Below, in pieces: positions 54,100 to 62,481 of a stretch of 64,000 nt of DNA. The stretch comes from DYRG01 sp041161065. GTDB taxonomy: Bacteria; Pseudomonadota; Gammaproteobacteria; Beggiatoales; Beggiatoaceae. The DNA is taken from assembly GCA_041161065.1 (NCBI GenBank), contig JBEAVE010000034.1:73535-137534 (forward strand). Direction: 5' to 3'. Each line of letters begins with the position of its first letter. Position 1 is the stretch's first letter. The notes beneath the pieces were generated by a model. The model did not search any database and was not told where the DNA came from. It worked only from the letters and a program-made list of their open reading frames with translations. The position numbers and the translations under genes are program-made.

Positions 54100-54567
54100 A
54101 TGTTATCCGCTTTAAATATGTTATTTCATGTGCTGGGAGCGATTATTTGGATTGGCGGAATGTTTTTCGCACATTTCATCTTGCGCCCGACGGCGTTAGA
54201 AGTTCTCGAACCGCCCCAACGTTTAATGTTGTGGAATGGCGTTTTAAAGCGGTTTTTCTTATGGGTTTGGCACGCGATTGTTTTCTTATGGATCAGCGGG
54301 TTGTGGCGGATTTTTGGAGAATTAGGCGGTTTCGCGCAGTTGAAAGTTTCTGTGCACATTATGCTTACCTTAGGTTTAATTATGACGGGCGTGTTTATGT
54401 ATATTTTCTTCGCCAGATTTCCCCTTTTTAAACAAGCTGTTGCGATCCAAAATTGGAACGACGCGAAGAATAACCTCGATAAAATTCGAAACCTCGTATT
54501 TTTTAATCTTATCGTGGGAAGTTTGACGTTGATGATTGCTACCGCGGGACATTACGGCGGTTTTTAG
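54100..54567 (+). CDS. CopD-like integral membrane protein
   Basis: 155 aa with four membrane spans. The start MLSALNMLFHVLGAIIWIGGM, with FFAHFILRP following, and the pattern His in span 1, WHAIVFLWISGLWRI in span 2, KVSVHIMLTLGLIMTGVFMYI in span 3 and MIATAGHYGG at the end resemble the CopD/hypothetical copper resistance D family and related haem-binding small membrane proteins. AAGGAAA lies seven bases upstream of the ATG at 54100, 10 bases after the rne stop. Function unknown; copper transport is only a family-based guess. Confidence 0.7.
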   Translation: MLSALNMLFHVLGAIIWIGGMFFAHFILRPTALEVLEPPQRLMLWNGVLKRFFLWVWHAIVFLWISGLWRIFGELGGFAQLKVSVHIMLTLGLIMTGVFMYIFFARFPLFKQAVAIQNWNDAKNNLDKIRNLVFFNLIVGSLTLMIATAGHYGGF

Positions 54568-54583
54568 ATTTTTTTGAAAAGAA

Positions 54584-54620
54584 AAAGCCCACAAACTTGA
54601 ATTTGCGGGCTTTATTTTTT
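54584..54620 (+). terminator. Intrinsic terminator behind the CopD-like gene
   Basis: AAAGCCCACAAA (54584-54595) pairs with TTTGCGGGCTTT (54602-54613), with one A-C mismatch in the 12-bp stem, and is followed by ATTTTTTT. The left A-run also makes it usable for the minus-strand gene at 54637-55032. Confidence 0.8.
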
Positions 54621-54636
54621 TGTAAAACACAGATAA

Positions 54637-55032
54637 TTAGTGACCGGACGTTCCTTGACACCACCCCGCACCGCTACAGAGTCGCGCGCCATCGCACTGA
54701 TTGGAATTCGTACATCTATTGGGACCGTCCGGATTTTTCGCCTCGTCCCAGCAGTAAGTGGGACCTTTTTGACCTGAACCGTTGGGTTTGCCTTGGCAGT
54801 AAGTCGAACTTTTTGCGGGAGGAGGAGTCCGCGCCACGCCCTGACACCACCCCGCACTGCTACAACGACGCGCGCCATCGCATTGATTGGAATTAGTGCA
54901 TCTATTAGGACCGTCCGGATTTTTTGCCTCGTCGTGTTGGTAACTAGGATCATTTCCCGCCTGAACAGGCAGTTGCACCATGCAAAGCAGACCCGCCAGC
55001 AACAACATAAAACTCAACATCTTTTTTGACAT
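54637..55032 (-). CDS. Secreted Cys-rich protein with two copies of a four-Cys domain
   Basis: 131 aa with signal peptide MSKKMLSFMLLLAGLLCM then PVQAG. Two near-identical domains, about residues 34-66 and 97-128, each read DEAKNPDGPNRCTNSNQCD followed by GARxCSxAGWCQG and each hold four Cys. Between them lies PPPAKSSTYCQGKPN with two further Cys, so the mature part has ten. This looks like a small disulfide-linked extracellular repeat protein. I do not recognise a named family; the Cys spacing resembles short EGF-like or WAP-like modules but does not match either. The gene is flanked by terminators and stands alone. Confidence 0.7.
   Translation of the reverse strand: MSKKMLSFMLLLAGLLCMVQLPVQAGNDPSYQHDEAKNPDGPNRCTNSNQCDGARRCSSAGWCQGVARTPPPAKSSTYCQGKPNGSGQKGPTYCWDEAKNPDGPNRCTNSNQCDGARLCSGAGWCQGTSGH
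54655..54934 (-). repeat. Intragenic duplication of about 94 bases in the Cys-rich gene
   Basis: The segments 54655-54747 and 54841-54934 share long runs of identical bases, for example GACACCACCCCGCAC, TCGCGCGCCATCGCA versus ACGCGCGCCATCGCA, TTGGAATT and GGACCGTCCGGATTTTT. They encode the two four-Cys domains. The identity at DNA level, including third positions, suggests a recent duplication or ongoing gene conversion. Confidence 0.8.
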
Positions 55033-55279
55033 ATCAATACCCTCATTAGTTTAGTGGACACGCCCGCCATTATAGTCCACTCAAAAGGATATTGAATAGA
55101 ACTTTTTAAAAGTAGGGGAAAATAAAGGATAGCGTTTTGTTAGAAAAAGTAGCATAAACAAGGCATTTCTAAATTGATAAGAAAAACTAGCCATTACGCT
55201 ATTATCTAGTTTAATGTCATGAGCTTGTCATAGTTTTAATTTACACTGTTGAAAAATTTTTCTAAAAAGGTCAAATCTT

Positions 55280-56614
55280 ATGTCATTGCAGCGTTTAAAC
55301 AACAGAGAAACGGTTTCTTCGTTAATTATGCCCGTCCAACCTCTAACGCCCAATTGTCCTTTAGAACAAGCAGCAGAGCGTTTCTTATTGCCAGAAAGCC
55401 AGCAATTATTATCCTTGCCCATCGTTAAAGATAATCGTCCCATTGGGGTGATTAGTCGTTATCAAATTCTCAAAATATTTCTTATGCCATTTGGTCGAGA
55501 AGTGTATGGAAAGAAACCGGTTACAACTTTTATGAATCACCACCCCCTAAAATTAGAGCACGATTTGTGTTTAGAAGAAGCCAGTCAATATTTGACAGAT
55601 AATATGCAAACTCCCATTACAGAAGATTTCATAATTGTGCATGAAAATCATTATTGTGGCATTGGAATGGTAATGGATTTATTGAAAGCAATTACTGATT
55701 TGAAATTTCAGAATTACGATCGAGAATTAGCCCATAAAGTCGTGCAATTAGAACAACGTAGCATTGAATTAAATCAAGCGATGCAAGACGCAAAAGCCGC
55801 TAATTTAGCCAAGAGTCAATTCTTAGCAAATATGAGTCACGAATTGAGAACACCTTTAAACGCAATTATTGGTTACAGTGAAATTTTACAAGAAGATATG
55901 CAAGAAACTGGGGCGGAAGAATTTATTTCTGATGTGAGCAATATTGCAAAGGCAGGCGAGCATTTATTAGATATAATTAGCGCGATTTTAGACATTTCTA
56001 AAATTGAAGCCGGTAAAATGGAATTACACATAGAAACGTTTAATTTGCCCAAAATGTTACATAACATTACACAAATGGTTTTACCCGTTATGGAAAAGAA
56101 TAACAACCATTTGAAAACCGATTATGCAAATCTACCTCTAGAAATGAAAGCAGATATTATGAAAGTGCGGCAATGTTTATTAAATTTATTGAGCAACGCG
56201 GCGAAGTTTTCTAATCAAAGTGAAGTTTATTTTGCGGTGTATCCGATGTTTGTGCAAGGTGAGGAATGGATTGTTTTTCGTATTCAAGATCAAGGGATTG
56301 GCATGGAGCAAAGTAAAATAAAAACGCTATTTGAACCCTTCACCCAAGCGGATAATTCGACTACGCGAATATATGGAGGAACGGGGCTTGGATTAGCGAT
56401 TACGCATGAGTTTGTAGAAATGATGGGCGGTTATATTGAAGTATCGAGCCATTTGGGGATTGGAAGTACGTTTTCTTTGTATTTGCCTTGCCATGTCAAA
56501 CAAAACATTAGTAAAACACGTTCTAAAGCAGTTTCTTCAAACCATTTACACAGCCTTTCTAAGATTCCTTATCATCGTTTAGAAACAAGTTCCTATGAAT
56601 GCAGCATTAACTAA
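55280..56614 (+). CDS. Cytoplasmic histidine kinase with paired CBS domains
   Basis: 444 aa, no membrane span. Two CBS-like domains (about 10-70 with LLSLPIVKDNRPIGVISRYQIL, and 82-150 with IIVHENHYCGIGMVMDLL) precede a short coiled coil and HisKA with SQFLANMSHELRTPLNAI (phospho-His) and HATPase with LLNLLSNAAKFSNQS, DQGIGMEQ and IYGGTGLGLAI. The HisKA/ATPase core is very like that of the REC-kinase at 43.97 kb (LAKSQFLANMSHELR shared). CBS pairs typically bind adenine nucleotides, so the input may be energy state. No response regulator is adjacent. Confidence 0.88.
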   Translation: MSLQRLNNRETVSSLIMPVQPLTPNCPLEQAAERFLLPESQQLLSLPIVKDNRPIGVISRYQILKIFLMPFGREVYGKKPVTTFMNHHPLKLEHDLCLEEASQYLTDNMQTPITEDFIIVHENHYCGIGMVMDLLKAITDLKFQNYDRELAHKVVQLEQRSIELNQAMQDAKAANLAKSQFLANMSHELRTPLNAIIGYSEILQEDMQETGAEEFISDVSNIAKAGEHLLDIISAILDISKIEAGKMELHIETFNLPKMLHNITQMVLPVMEKNNNHLKTDYANLPLEMKADIMKVRQCLLNLLSNAAKFSNQSEVYFAVYPMFVQGEEWIVFRIQDQGIGMEQSKIKTLFEPFTQADNSTTRIYGGTGLGLAITHEFVEMMGGYIEVSSHLGIGSTFSLYLPCHVKQNISKTRSKAVSSNHLHSLSKIPYHRLETSSYECSIN

Positions 56615-56658
56615 GTAGAAATAAAATTGGTATAGATTTAACCAGAACCTCAATAATC

Positions 56659-56694
56659 AAAAACCTGACAGATGTTATAATCCATCAGGTTTTT
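56659..56694. terminator. Bidirectional terminator between the CBS-kinase and groL
   Basis: AAAAACCTGA (56659-56668) and TCAGGTTTTT (56685-56694) pair perfectly around a 16-base loop, with T runs on either strand. It separates two genes that converge. Confidence 0.8.
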
Positions 56695-56725
56695 GATGCT
56701 AAAAATAATCTTTTAATTCAAAAGG

Positions 56726-58363
56726 TTACATCATATCCATGCCACCTGGCATTCCGCCGCCGCCCATCATGGGTGCTGCATCTTTCTTAGGTAATTCTGC
56801 GACCATTGCTTCGGTGGTGAGCATCAGACCCGCGATAGAAGCCGCATTTTGTAAGGCGGTGCGTGTGACTTTGGTAGGGTCTAAAATACCCATTTCGATC
56901 ATATCGCCAAATACATCGGTGGCGGCGTTGTAACCGAAATTCCCGCTGCCTTCGCGCACTTTGTTCAAAATAACAGACGCTTCGCCGCCCGCATTGCCAA
57001 CGATTTGGCGCAACGGTTCTTCCATTGCCCGGCGCGCTAAGTTGATCCCGACATTTTGATCGTGATTTGAACCCTCTAACGCCTTGATTTTATCCAATAC
57101 ACGAACCAAAGCAACCCCACCACCGGGCACAACGCCTTCTTCAACCGCTGCACGGGTTGCGTGTAATGCATCTTCAACGCGGGCTTTCTTTTCTTTCATT
57201 TCCACTTCAGTGGCTGCACCAACTTTAATAACTGCAACGCCGCCCGCTAATTTGGCAACCCGTTCTTGCAATTTTTCACGGTCATAATCAGAGGAAGTTT
57301 CTTCGATTTGTTTGCGAATTTGCTCAACCCGTGCTTTAATGTCGTCTGCGCTACCCACACCATCAATAATCGTGGTTTCTTCTTTGGTAATTTGCACTTT
57401 CTTAGCAGTTCCCAAATCGCTCAAGCTCGCTTTTTCTAAGCTCAAACCGAGTTCTTCAGAAATCACGGTTGCTCCCGTTAAAACCGCAATATCTTGTAAC
57501 ATTGCTTTACGACGATCTCCAAAGCCAGGTGCTTTCACCGCTGCAACTTTTACAATCCCGCGAATGGTATTTACCACTAACGTTGCTAAGGCTTCACCTT
57601 CCACGTCTTCTGCAATGATCATTAACGCACGACCTGATTTCGCCACGCCTTCTAAAACAGGTAACAATTCACGAATGTTAGAAACCTTTTTGTCATATAA
57701 CAAAATTAAAGGATTTTCTAACTCACAAGTCATGGTTTGTTGATTATTAATAAAATAAGGTGACAAATAGCCCCGATCAAATTGCATTCCTTCAACGACT
57801 TCTAAATCATTTTCTAATCCAGAACCTTCTTCAACGGTGATTACGCCGTCTTTTCCGACTTTTTCCATAGCGCGTGCGATCAATTTTCCAATGTCTTCAT
57901 CGGAGTTCGCAGAAATCGTTCCGACTTGCGCAATGGCTTTGTTATCGGTGCAAGGTTTAGAAAGCTCTTTCAAACCTTCAACTGCCGCAATAACTGCTTT
58001 GTCGATGCCGCGTTTCAAATCCATTGGATTCATGCCTGCTGCAACCGCTTTGATACCTTCGTTCAATAAAGATTGCGCTAACACCGTTGCAGTGGTTGTT
58101 CCATCGCCCGCAACATCAGAAGTTTTTGAAGCAACTTCTTTCACCATTTGCGCGCCCATGTTCTCGAATTTGTTTTCTAATTCGATTTCTTTTGCAACCG
58201 ATACACCATCTTTAGTAATGGTGGGTGCGCCAAAGGATTTTTCTAAAACAACATTACGCCCTTTAGGACCTAACGTGACTTTCACTGCATTAGCTAATAC
58301 ATTCACGCCGCGAACTAATGCGTGACGCGCGTCTTCGGAGAAACGAACTTCTTTTGCTGCCAT
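56726..58363 (-). CDS. groL: GroEL chaperonin
   Basis: 545 aa, the large ring subunit of the Hsp60 chaperonin. N-terminal AAKEVRFSEDARHALVRGVN, ATP-site DGTTTATVLAQSLLNEG, and the ending GGGGMPGGMDMM are typical. It follows groES by 40 bases on the minus strand and shares its promoter and CIRCE operator. Confidence 0.98.
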   Translation of the reverse strand: MAAKEVRFSEDARHALVRGVNVLANAVKVTLGPKGRNVVLEKSFGAPTITKDGVSVAKEIELENKFENMGAQMVKEVASKTSDVAGDGTTTATVLAQSLLNEGIKAVAAGMNPMDLKRGIDKAVIAAVEGLKELSKPCTDNKAIAQVGTISANSDEDIGKLIARAMEKVGKDGVITVEEGSGLENDLEVVEGMQFDRGYLSPYFINNQQTMTCELENPLILLYDKKVSNIRELLPVLEGVAKSGRALMIIAEDVEGEALATLVVNTIRGIVKVAAVKAPGFGDRRKAMLQDIAVLTGATVISEELGLSLEKASLSDLGTAKKVQITKEETTIIDGVGSADDIKARVEQIRKQIEETSSDYDREKLQERVAKLAGGVAVIKVGAATEVEMKEKKARVEDALHATRAAVEEGVVPGGGVALVRVLDKIKALEGSNHDQNVGINLARRAMEEPLRQIVGNAGGEASVILNKVREGSGNFGYNAATDVFGDMIEMGILDPTKVTRTALQNAASIAGLMLTTEAMVAELPKKDAAPMMGGGGMPGGMDMM

Positions 58364-58403
58364 GATAAATTTCCTCGTAAAATTTTCTTAAAAAGAGAAA
58401 CCG

Positions 58404-58694
58404 TTATTCTTCAATAACGCCCATTAAATCTTCTTCGCGCATGACGACGAGTTCTTCACCGTCGACTTTCACTTCCGTGCCGGAATATTTGCCAAATAAA
58501 ACCAAATCGCCTTCTTTGACTTGCAATGCGCGAACGCTGCCATTTTCCATGATTTTGCCCGTGCCGACGGCTAACACTTTGCCACGCATGGGTTTTTCGG
58601 TGGCGGAATCTGGAATGACGATGCCGCTGGCGGTTTTGCGTTCTTCTTCGACACGTTTGACAATCACGCGATCATGTAACGGACGGATTTTCAT
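58404..58694 (-). CDS. groS: GroES co-chaperonin
   Basis: 96 aa. MKIRPLHDRVIVKRVEEERKT start, the mobile loop TASGIVIPDSATEKPMRG, and GDLVLFGKYSGTEVKVDGEE are the family features. It caps the GroEL ring. First gene of the groESL operon; the promoter with CIRCE lies 50-105 bases upstream. Confidence 0.98.
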   Translation of the reverse strand: MKIRPLHDRVIVKRVEEERKTASGIVIPDSATEKPMRGKVLAVGTGKIMENGSVRALQVKEGDLVLFGKYSGTEVKVDGEELVVMREEDLMGVIEE

Positions 58695-58744
58695 AGATTT
58701 TTCTCCATAGTTCAGATTAAAAATTCGGATTCGGCGATAATTAT

Positions 58745-58798
58745 TAGCACTCGCCGCTTGTGAGTGCTAATAATAGCGCAAAAAAATTTACTTTCAAG
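58745..58798 (-). promoter_or_regulatory. groESL promoter with a perfect CIRCE operator
   Basis: TTAGCACTC-N9-GAGTGCTAA (58745-58771) is a perfect match to the CIRCE consensus bound by the HrcA repressor. On the minus strand a promoter TTGAAA (58793-58798), a 16-base spacer and TATTAT (58771-58776) abut it, so the operator covers the transcription start. The operon should be induced by heat through HrcA. Confidence 0.95.
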
Positions 58799-58870
58799 GC
58801 TTCGTGGCAAATTTTTTCACGGCATCTCGTGTAAAATCCCCTTAAATTCGAAAAAAAGAAGGAAAAAACG

Positions 58871-59824
58871 ATGGAGGTTATTCGCAGTTTGAGTCAGTTG
58901 CGCGCGCATCATCAGGAATGTGTGGCGACCATTGGCAATTTTGACGGCGTGCATTTAGGGCATCAAGCGGTTTTTGAACAATTAATCGATAAATCGCGGG
59001 ACTTAAATTTACCGTCAGTCGTGATCAGTTTTGAACCACAGCCGCAGGAATTTTTTATGCCAGATCAAGCCCCTGCACGATTAACCCGTTTGCGAGAAAA
59101 GGTTTTAGCGTTGCGACAATTTCCGTTAGATCGGTTGCTTTGTTTGCGTTTTAACCAACATTTAGCGAATTGGTCGCCCGAAACCTTTATTTCTCAAGTT
59201 TTGGTCGAAGGTTTGTCGGTTAAGTATTTGATTGTTGGCGATGATTTTCGTTTTGGCGCGCGGAGAAAAGGTGACTTTCATACTTTAGAAAACGCGGGCA
59301 AACAATATGGTTTTCAAGTGGTGAATACGCCCACTCGAAGTTTAGAAAACGAGCGAATTAGCAGCACTCGAGTGAGAAAAGCCTTACAAAACGGGGACAT
59401 GAATGAAGCTGCTCGTTTATTGGGAAGACCTTATTCATTGTGTGGAAGGGTGGCGCATGGGGCAAAATTAGGACGGCAATTGGGTTTTCCAACCGCTAAT
59501 ATCTCTTTGAATCGTCACGCAATTCCTGTCAAAGGGGTGTTTGCAGTGCGAATGTTGGGCATTGATAATCGATCTTATTTTGGGGTTGCGAATGTGGGAA
59601 ATCGTCCAACGGTGGCGGGCGGTGAACCTAAACCGCTATTAGAAACTCATCTCTTTGATTTTAATCAAGATATTTACGGAAAATATGTAGAAATTGAATT
59701 ATTGCATCATTTGCGTTCTGAACAAAAATTCGCTTCTCTCGATGCACTCAAATATCAAATCACCCAAGATATTGAAAAGGCTAAATTATTTTTTACAACG
59801 TTTTTGAACGAATTTAAGTTGTAA
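58871..59824 (+). CDS. ribF: Bifunctional riboflavin kinase / FMN adenylyltransferase
   Basis: Makes FMN from riboflavin, then FAD. 317 aa: adenylyltransferase domain with VATIGNFDGVHLGHQAVFE and YLIVGDDFRFGARRKGDF, and the ISSTRVRKALQNGD motif, followed by the kinase domain with GRVAHGAKLGRQLGFPTANI and YFGVANVGNRPTV, ending in LLHHLRSEQKFASLDALK. AAGAAGGA lies about 8 bases before the ATG. ileS, which often follows ribF, is absent. Confidence 0.96.
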   Translation: MEVIRSLSQLRAHHQECVATIGNFDGVHLGHQAVFEQLIDKSRDLNLPSVVISFEPQPQEFFMPDQAPARLTRLREKVLALRQFPLDRLLCLRFNQHLANWSPETFISQVLVEGLSVKYLIVGDDFRFGARRKGDFHTLENAGKQYGFQVVNTPTRSLENERISSTRVRKALQNGDMNEAARLLGRPYSLCGRVAHGAKLGRQLGFPTANISLNRHAIPVKGVFAVRMLGIDNRSYFGVANVGNRPTVAGGEPKPLLETHLFDFNQDIYGKYVEIELLHHLRSEQKFASLDALKYQITQDIEKAKLFFTTFLNEFKL

Positions 59825-59844
59825 TTCAATGGCAATAAAAAATG

Positions 59845-59943
59845 GGGGGTAGTGATCAAATTGAGATGCTAATTAAATCTATAATTTACTGAAAATAAAC
59901 ATAAAATTGGCAAAATCATCTCTTGCTTTTGATCACTACCCCC
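59845..59943. repeat. 99-bp inverted-repeat element, MITE-like and terminator-like
   Basis: GGGGGTAGTGATCAAA (59845-59860) and TTTGATCACTACCCCC (59928-59943) are perfect 16-bp inverted repeats; AGATG/CATCT continue the pairing inside. The 67-base interior is AT-rich and has no ORF. A-runs on the left and T-runs on the right continue the symmetry, so it can also end transcription from ribF and gcvPB. It has the form of a small non-autonomous transposable element, but no target-site duplication can be made out. Confidence 0.6.
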
Positions 59944-59949
59944 GTTTTT

Positions 59950-61392
59950 TTAACCTTTCCAAATGATATTCAAATCTTTGGCGGCTTTTACGTCGTCTAA
60001 TCTTCTGACGGGTAAGGTGTGCGGGGCGTTTTTGAGCAATTGAGGTTGCGTTTCGGCTTCGTGTTTGATTTCAATTAGAGCATCGACAAATAGATCAAGC
60101 GTTTCTAAATCTTCAGTTTCGGTCGGTTCGATTAATAAACATTCGGGAACTAAAAGAGGAAAATAAGTCGTTGGGGCGTGAAAACCTTTATCGAGCAATC
60201 TTTTTGCAAAATCCATTGTCGACACCCCGCATTCTTTCGCTTGCTTTTTGAGGGTTAAAATGAATTCGTGACTCGCCCGCCGATCGGGAAACGCCGCATC
60301 AAATCCCGCTTTCAGGGTTTTCGCAAGGAGATAATTGGCATTTAAAGCCGAAAAGTCCGCAATTCGAGCCATACCGTCTTTTCCAAGCAATTTTGCATAA
60401 ATGTACGCCCGCAACAAAATCCCCATATTTCCTCCAAACGCCAACAATCGACCAATGGTTTGTGGACGATCTTTTTCGAGCAGCCAACGGTAATTCTGAC
60501 CATCAAAATCTACAATCGGAACAGGAAGATACGCCAAAACACGCTCGCTCGCGCCAACGGGTCCCGCGCCCGGTCCGCCGCCACCGTGTGGAGTCGAAAA
60601 AGTTTTGTGTAAATTAATATGAATGACATCAAAACCCATGTCGCCCGGGCGGACTTTCCCTAAAATCGCGTTCAAATTCGCGCCGTCGTAATACAACAAC
60701 CCGCCCGCTTCGTGGACGATCTGGGCAATTTCTTGAATGTTGCGCTCAAAAATCCCCAATGTGGAAGGATTGGTGAGCATGATACCTGCGGTTTGCGGAC
60801 CGACCGCCGCTTTGAGCGCGTCCAAATCCACGTCACCCCTTGAATTGGTAGGGATTTCGCGGGCTTTGAAACCACACATCACCGCCGATGCGGGGTTTGT
60901 CCCGTGTGCGGCATCGGGCACGAGCATTTCGGTGCGCGCCGAATCGCCCCGCGCATCGTGATACGCCCGAATCATCGCCACGCCCGCAAATTCTCCTTGC
61001 GCGCCCGCCGCCGGTGCTAAAGAAACGCCTTTCATACCCGTTACTTCGGTAAGTATTTGTTGCAATTCATATAAACACGCCAAAATGCCTTGACTGTGCG
61101 AGTCGGGCGCGGTGGGGTGACGATTCAAAAATCCCGACAACATCGCCAAAGAATTGCACGCACGCGGGTTATATTTCATCGTGCACGACCCGAGCGGATA
61201 AAAATGGGTATCGATAGAAAAATTCTTTTGTGACAAACGGGTATAATGACGAACGGCTTGTAATTCAGAGACTTCGGGTAATTTTGGCGCGGTTTTGCGA
61301 AGAAATTGCGGGGGAATATCCGTTTGATTGATTGCGTTAGGTGCTTGCGTCGCCGCACTCCGCCCCGCGCGGCTTTGTTCAAAAATCAACAT
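59950..61392 (-). CDS. gcvPB: Glycine dehydrogenase (decarboxylating) subunit 2
   Basis: One half of the P-protein of the glycine cleavage system, which works as a tetramer of two subunits in organisms with split P-protein. About 480 aa. The PLP Lys is in INLHKTFSTPHGGGGPGAGP; CTMKYNPRACNSLAML and GILACLYELQQILTEVTGMKG are characteristic of GcvPB. The start is taken at ATG 61392, preceded by GAGGA at nine bases; the TTG at 61401 is less likely. The partner gcvPA is not adjacent: the next gene upstream is fabH. Confidence 0.92.
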   Translation of the reverse strand: MLIFEQSRAGRSAATQAPNAINQTDIPPQFLRKTAPKLPEVSELQAVRHYTRLSQKNFSIDTHFYPLGSCTMKYNPRACNSLAMLSGFLNRHPTAPDSHSQGILACLYELQQILTEVTGMKGVSLAPAAGAQGEFAGVAMIRAYHDARGDSARTEMLVPDAAHGTNPASAVMCGFKAREIPTNSRGDVDLDALKAAVGPQTAGIMLTNPSTLGIFERNIQEIAQIVHEAGGLLYYDGANLNAILGKVRPGDMGFDVIHINLHKTFSTPHGGGGPGAGPVGASERVLAYLPVPIVDFDGQNYRWLLEKDRPQTIGRLLAFGGNMGILLRAYIYAKLLGKDGMARIADFSALNANYLLAKTLKAGFDAAFPDRRASHEFILTLKKQAKECGVSTMDFAKRLLDKGFHAPTTYFPLLVPECLLIEPTETEDLETLDLFVDALIEIKHEAETQPQLLKNAPHTLPVRRLDDVKAAKDLNIIWKG

Positions 61393-61512
61393 ATTTTTCA
61401 ATCCTCAAAAAAGTTTGGATAAATTTTACCATCATTAAGAGAGGAAAAATTAGAAAGTTGAAAGATAGCAGTCGATAAAACTTTGAAGTTTAGTTGTTTT
61501 TTTATAGGTTTA

Positions 61513-62481
61513 TCAATAGGTTAATAATGCTGAACCCCATGTAAATCCCCCACCCATTGCTTCCAAAAGCAGCGTTTCTCCACGTTTAATCCGCCCGTCG
61601 CGCACCGCCGTGTCGAGAGCTAACGGCACAGATGCCGCCGACGTATTTCCATGCAAATCAACGGTCACGATCACTTTTTCTTCAGGAAATTTGAGCCTTT
61701 TTGCAACCGCGCTCAAAATCCGTTTATTGGCTTGATGAGGAATGAGCCAGTCGACATCGTTTATTTTTAAGTCATTGATTTTTAAGGCTTCTTCCGCCGC
61801 GTGCGCCATATTATTGACTGCGAATTTAAACACTTCTGTCCCCTGCATCGACGCAAACGCATTGCCCGCCTGCACTTTTCCGCCCTTCACATAACCCGGG
61901 ACGTGCAATTGTTCGTGATGGCGACCGTCGGCGTACAAATGGGTTGATAAAATCCCAACCTCTTGATTTGCCGATAAAACCACCGCGCCCGCGCCATCAC
62001 CAAATAAAACACAAGTGTTTCGATCTGTCCAATCGATAATTCGGGAAAAAATATCCGCACCAATCACAAGTGCATTTTTAGCCGCGCCGGTGCGAATAAA
62101 TTTGTCGGCGATGCTTAAACCATAGATAAATCCAGTACATACCGCTTGCACGTCAAATGCGGGACAACCAACATTGCCCAGCCGTTCTTGCAACAGAGTG
62201 GCGGTCGATGGGAAAAATTTATCGGGGGTGGTTGTGCCAATGATAATTAAATCAATCGCTTGCGGAGAAATTCCTGCCATTTCAATCGCGCGACGGGCGG
62301 CAATTTCTGCCATGTCACAAGTTAATTGTCCGTCGGCGGCGATGTGGCGTTGTTTGATGCCGGTGCGATCGACAATCCACGCATCGTTGGTGTCGACCAT
62401 TTTTTCGAGGTCGGCATTGGTCACAATTTTGTCGGGCAAATAGCTACCCGTTCCAGCGATGCGTGCGTAAGTCGTTGTCAT
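61513..62481 (-). CDS. fabH: 3-oxoacyl-ACP synthase III
   Basis: Starts fatty acid synthesis by condensing acetyl-CoA with malonyl-ACP. 322 aa. The catalytic Cys is in FDVQAVCTGFIYGLS (about residue 114), His in WLIPHQANKRIL and Asn in VDLHGNTSAASVPLAL; MGGGFTWGSALL is at the end. Its ATG overlaps the plsX stop by 4 bases. The usual order rpmF-plsX-fabH is kept, but fabD/fabG/acpP do not follow; gcvPB does, after 110 bases. Confidence 0.96.
   Translation of the reverse strand: MTTTYARIAGTGSYLPDKIVTNADLEKMVDTNDAWIVDRTGIKQRHIAADGQLTCDMAEIAARRAIEMAGISPQAIDLIIIGTTTPDKFFPSTATLLQERLGNVGCPAFDVQAVCTGFIYGLSIADKFIRTGAAKNALVIGADIFSRIIDWTDRNTCVLFGDGAGAVVLSANQEVGILSTHLYADGRHHEQLHVPGYVKGGKVQAGNAFASMQGTEVFKFAVNNMAHAAEEALKINDLKINDVDWLIPHQANKRILSAVAKRLKFPEEKVIVTVDLHGNTSAASVPLALDTAVRDGRIKRGETLLLEAMGGGFTWGSALLTY

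Noticed and set aside
59845..59943. Remnant of a full insertion sequence
   Set aside because: There is no transposase coding sequence in the 67-base interior; the element is too short for anything but a MITE or a large terminator.
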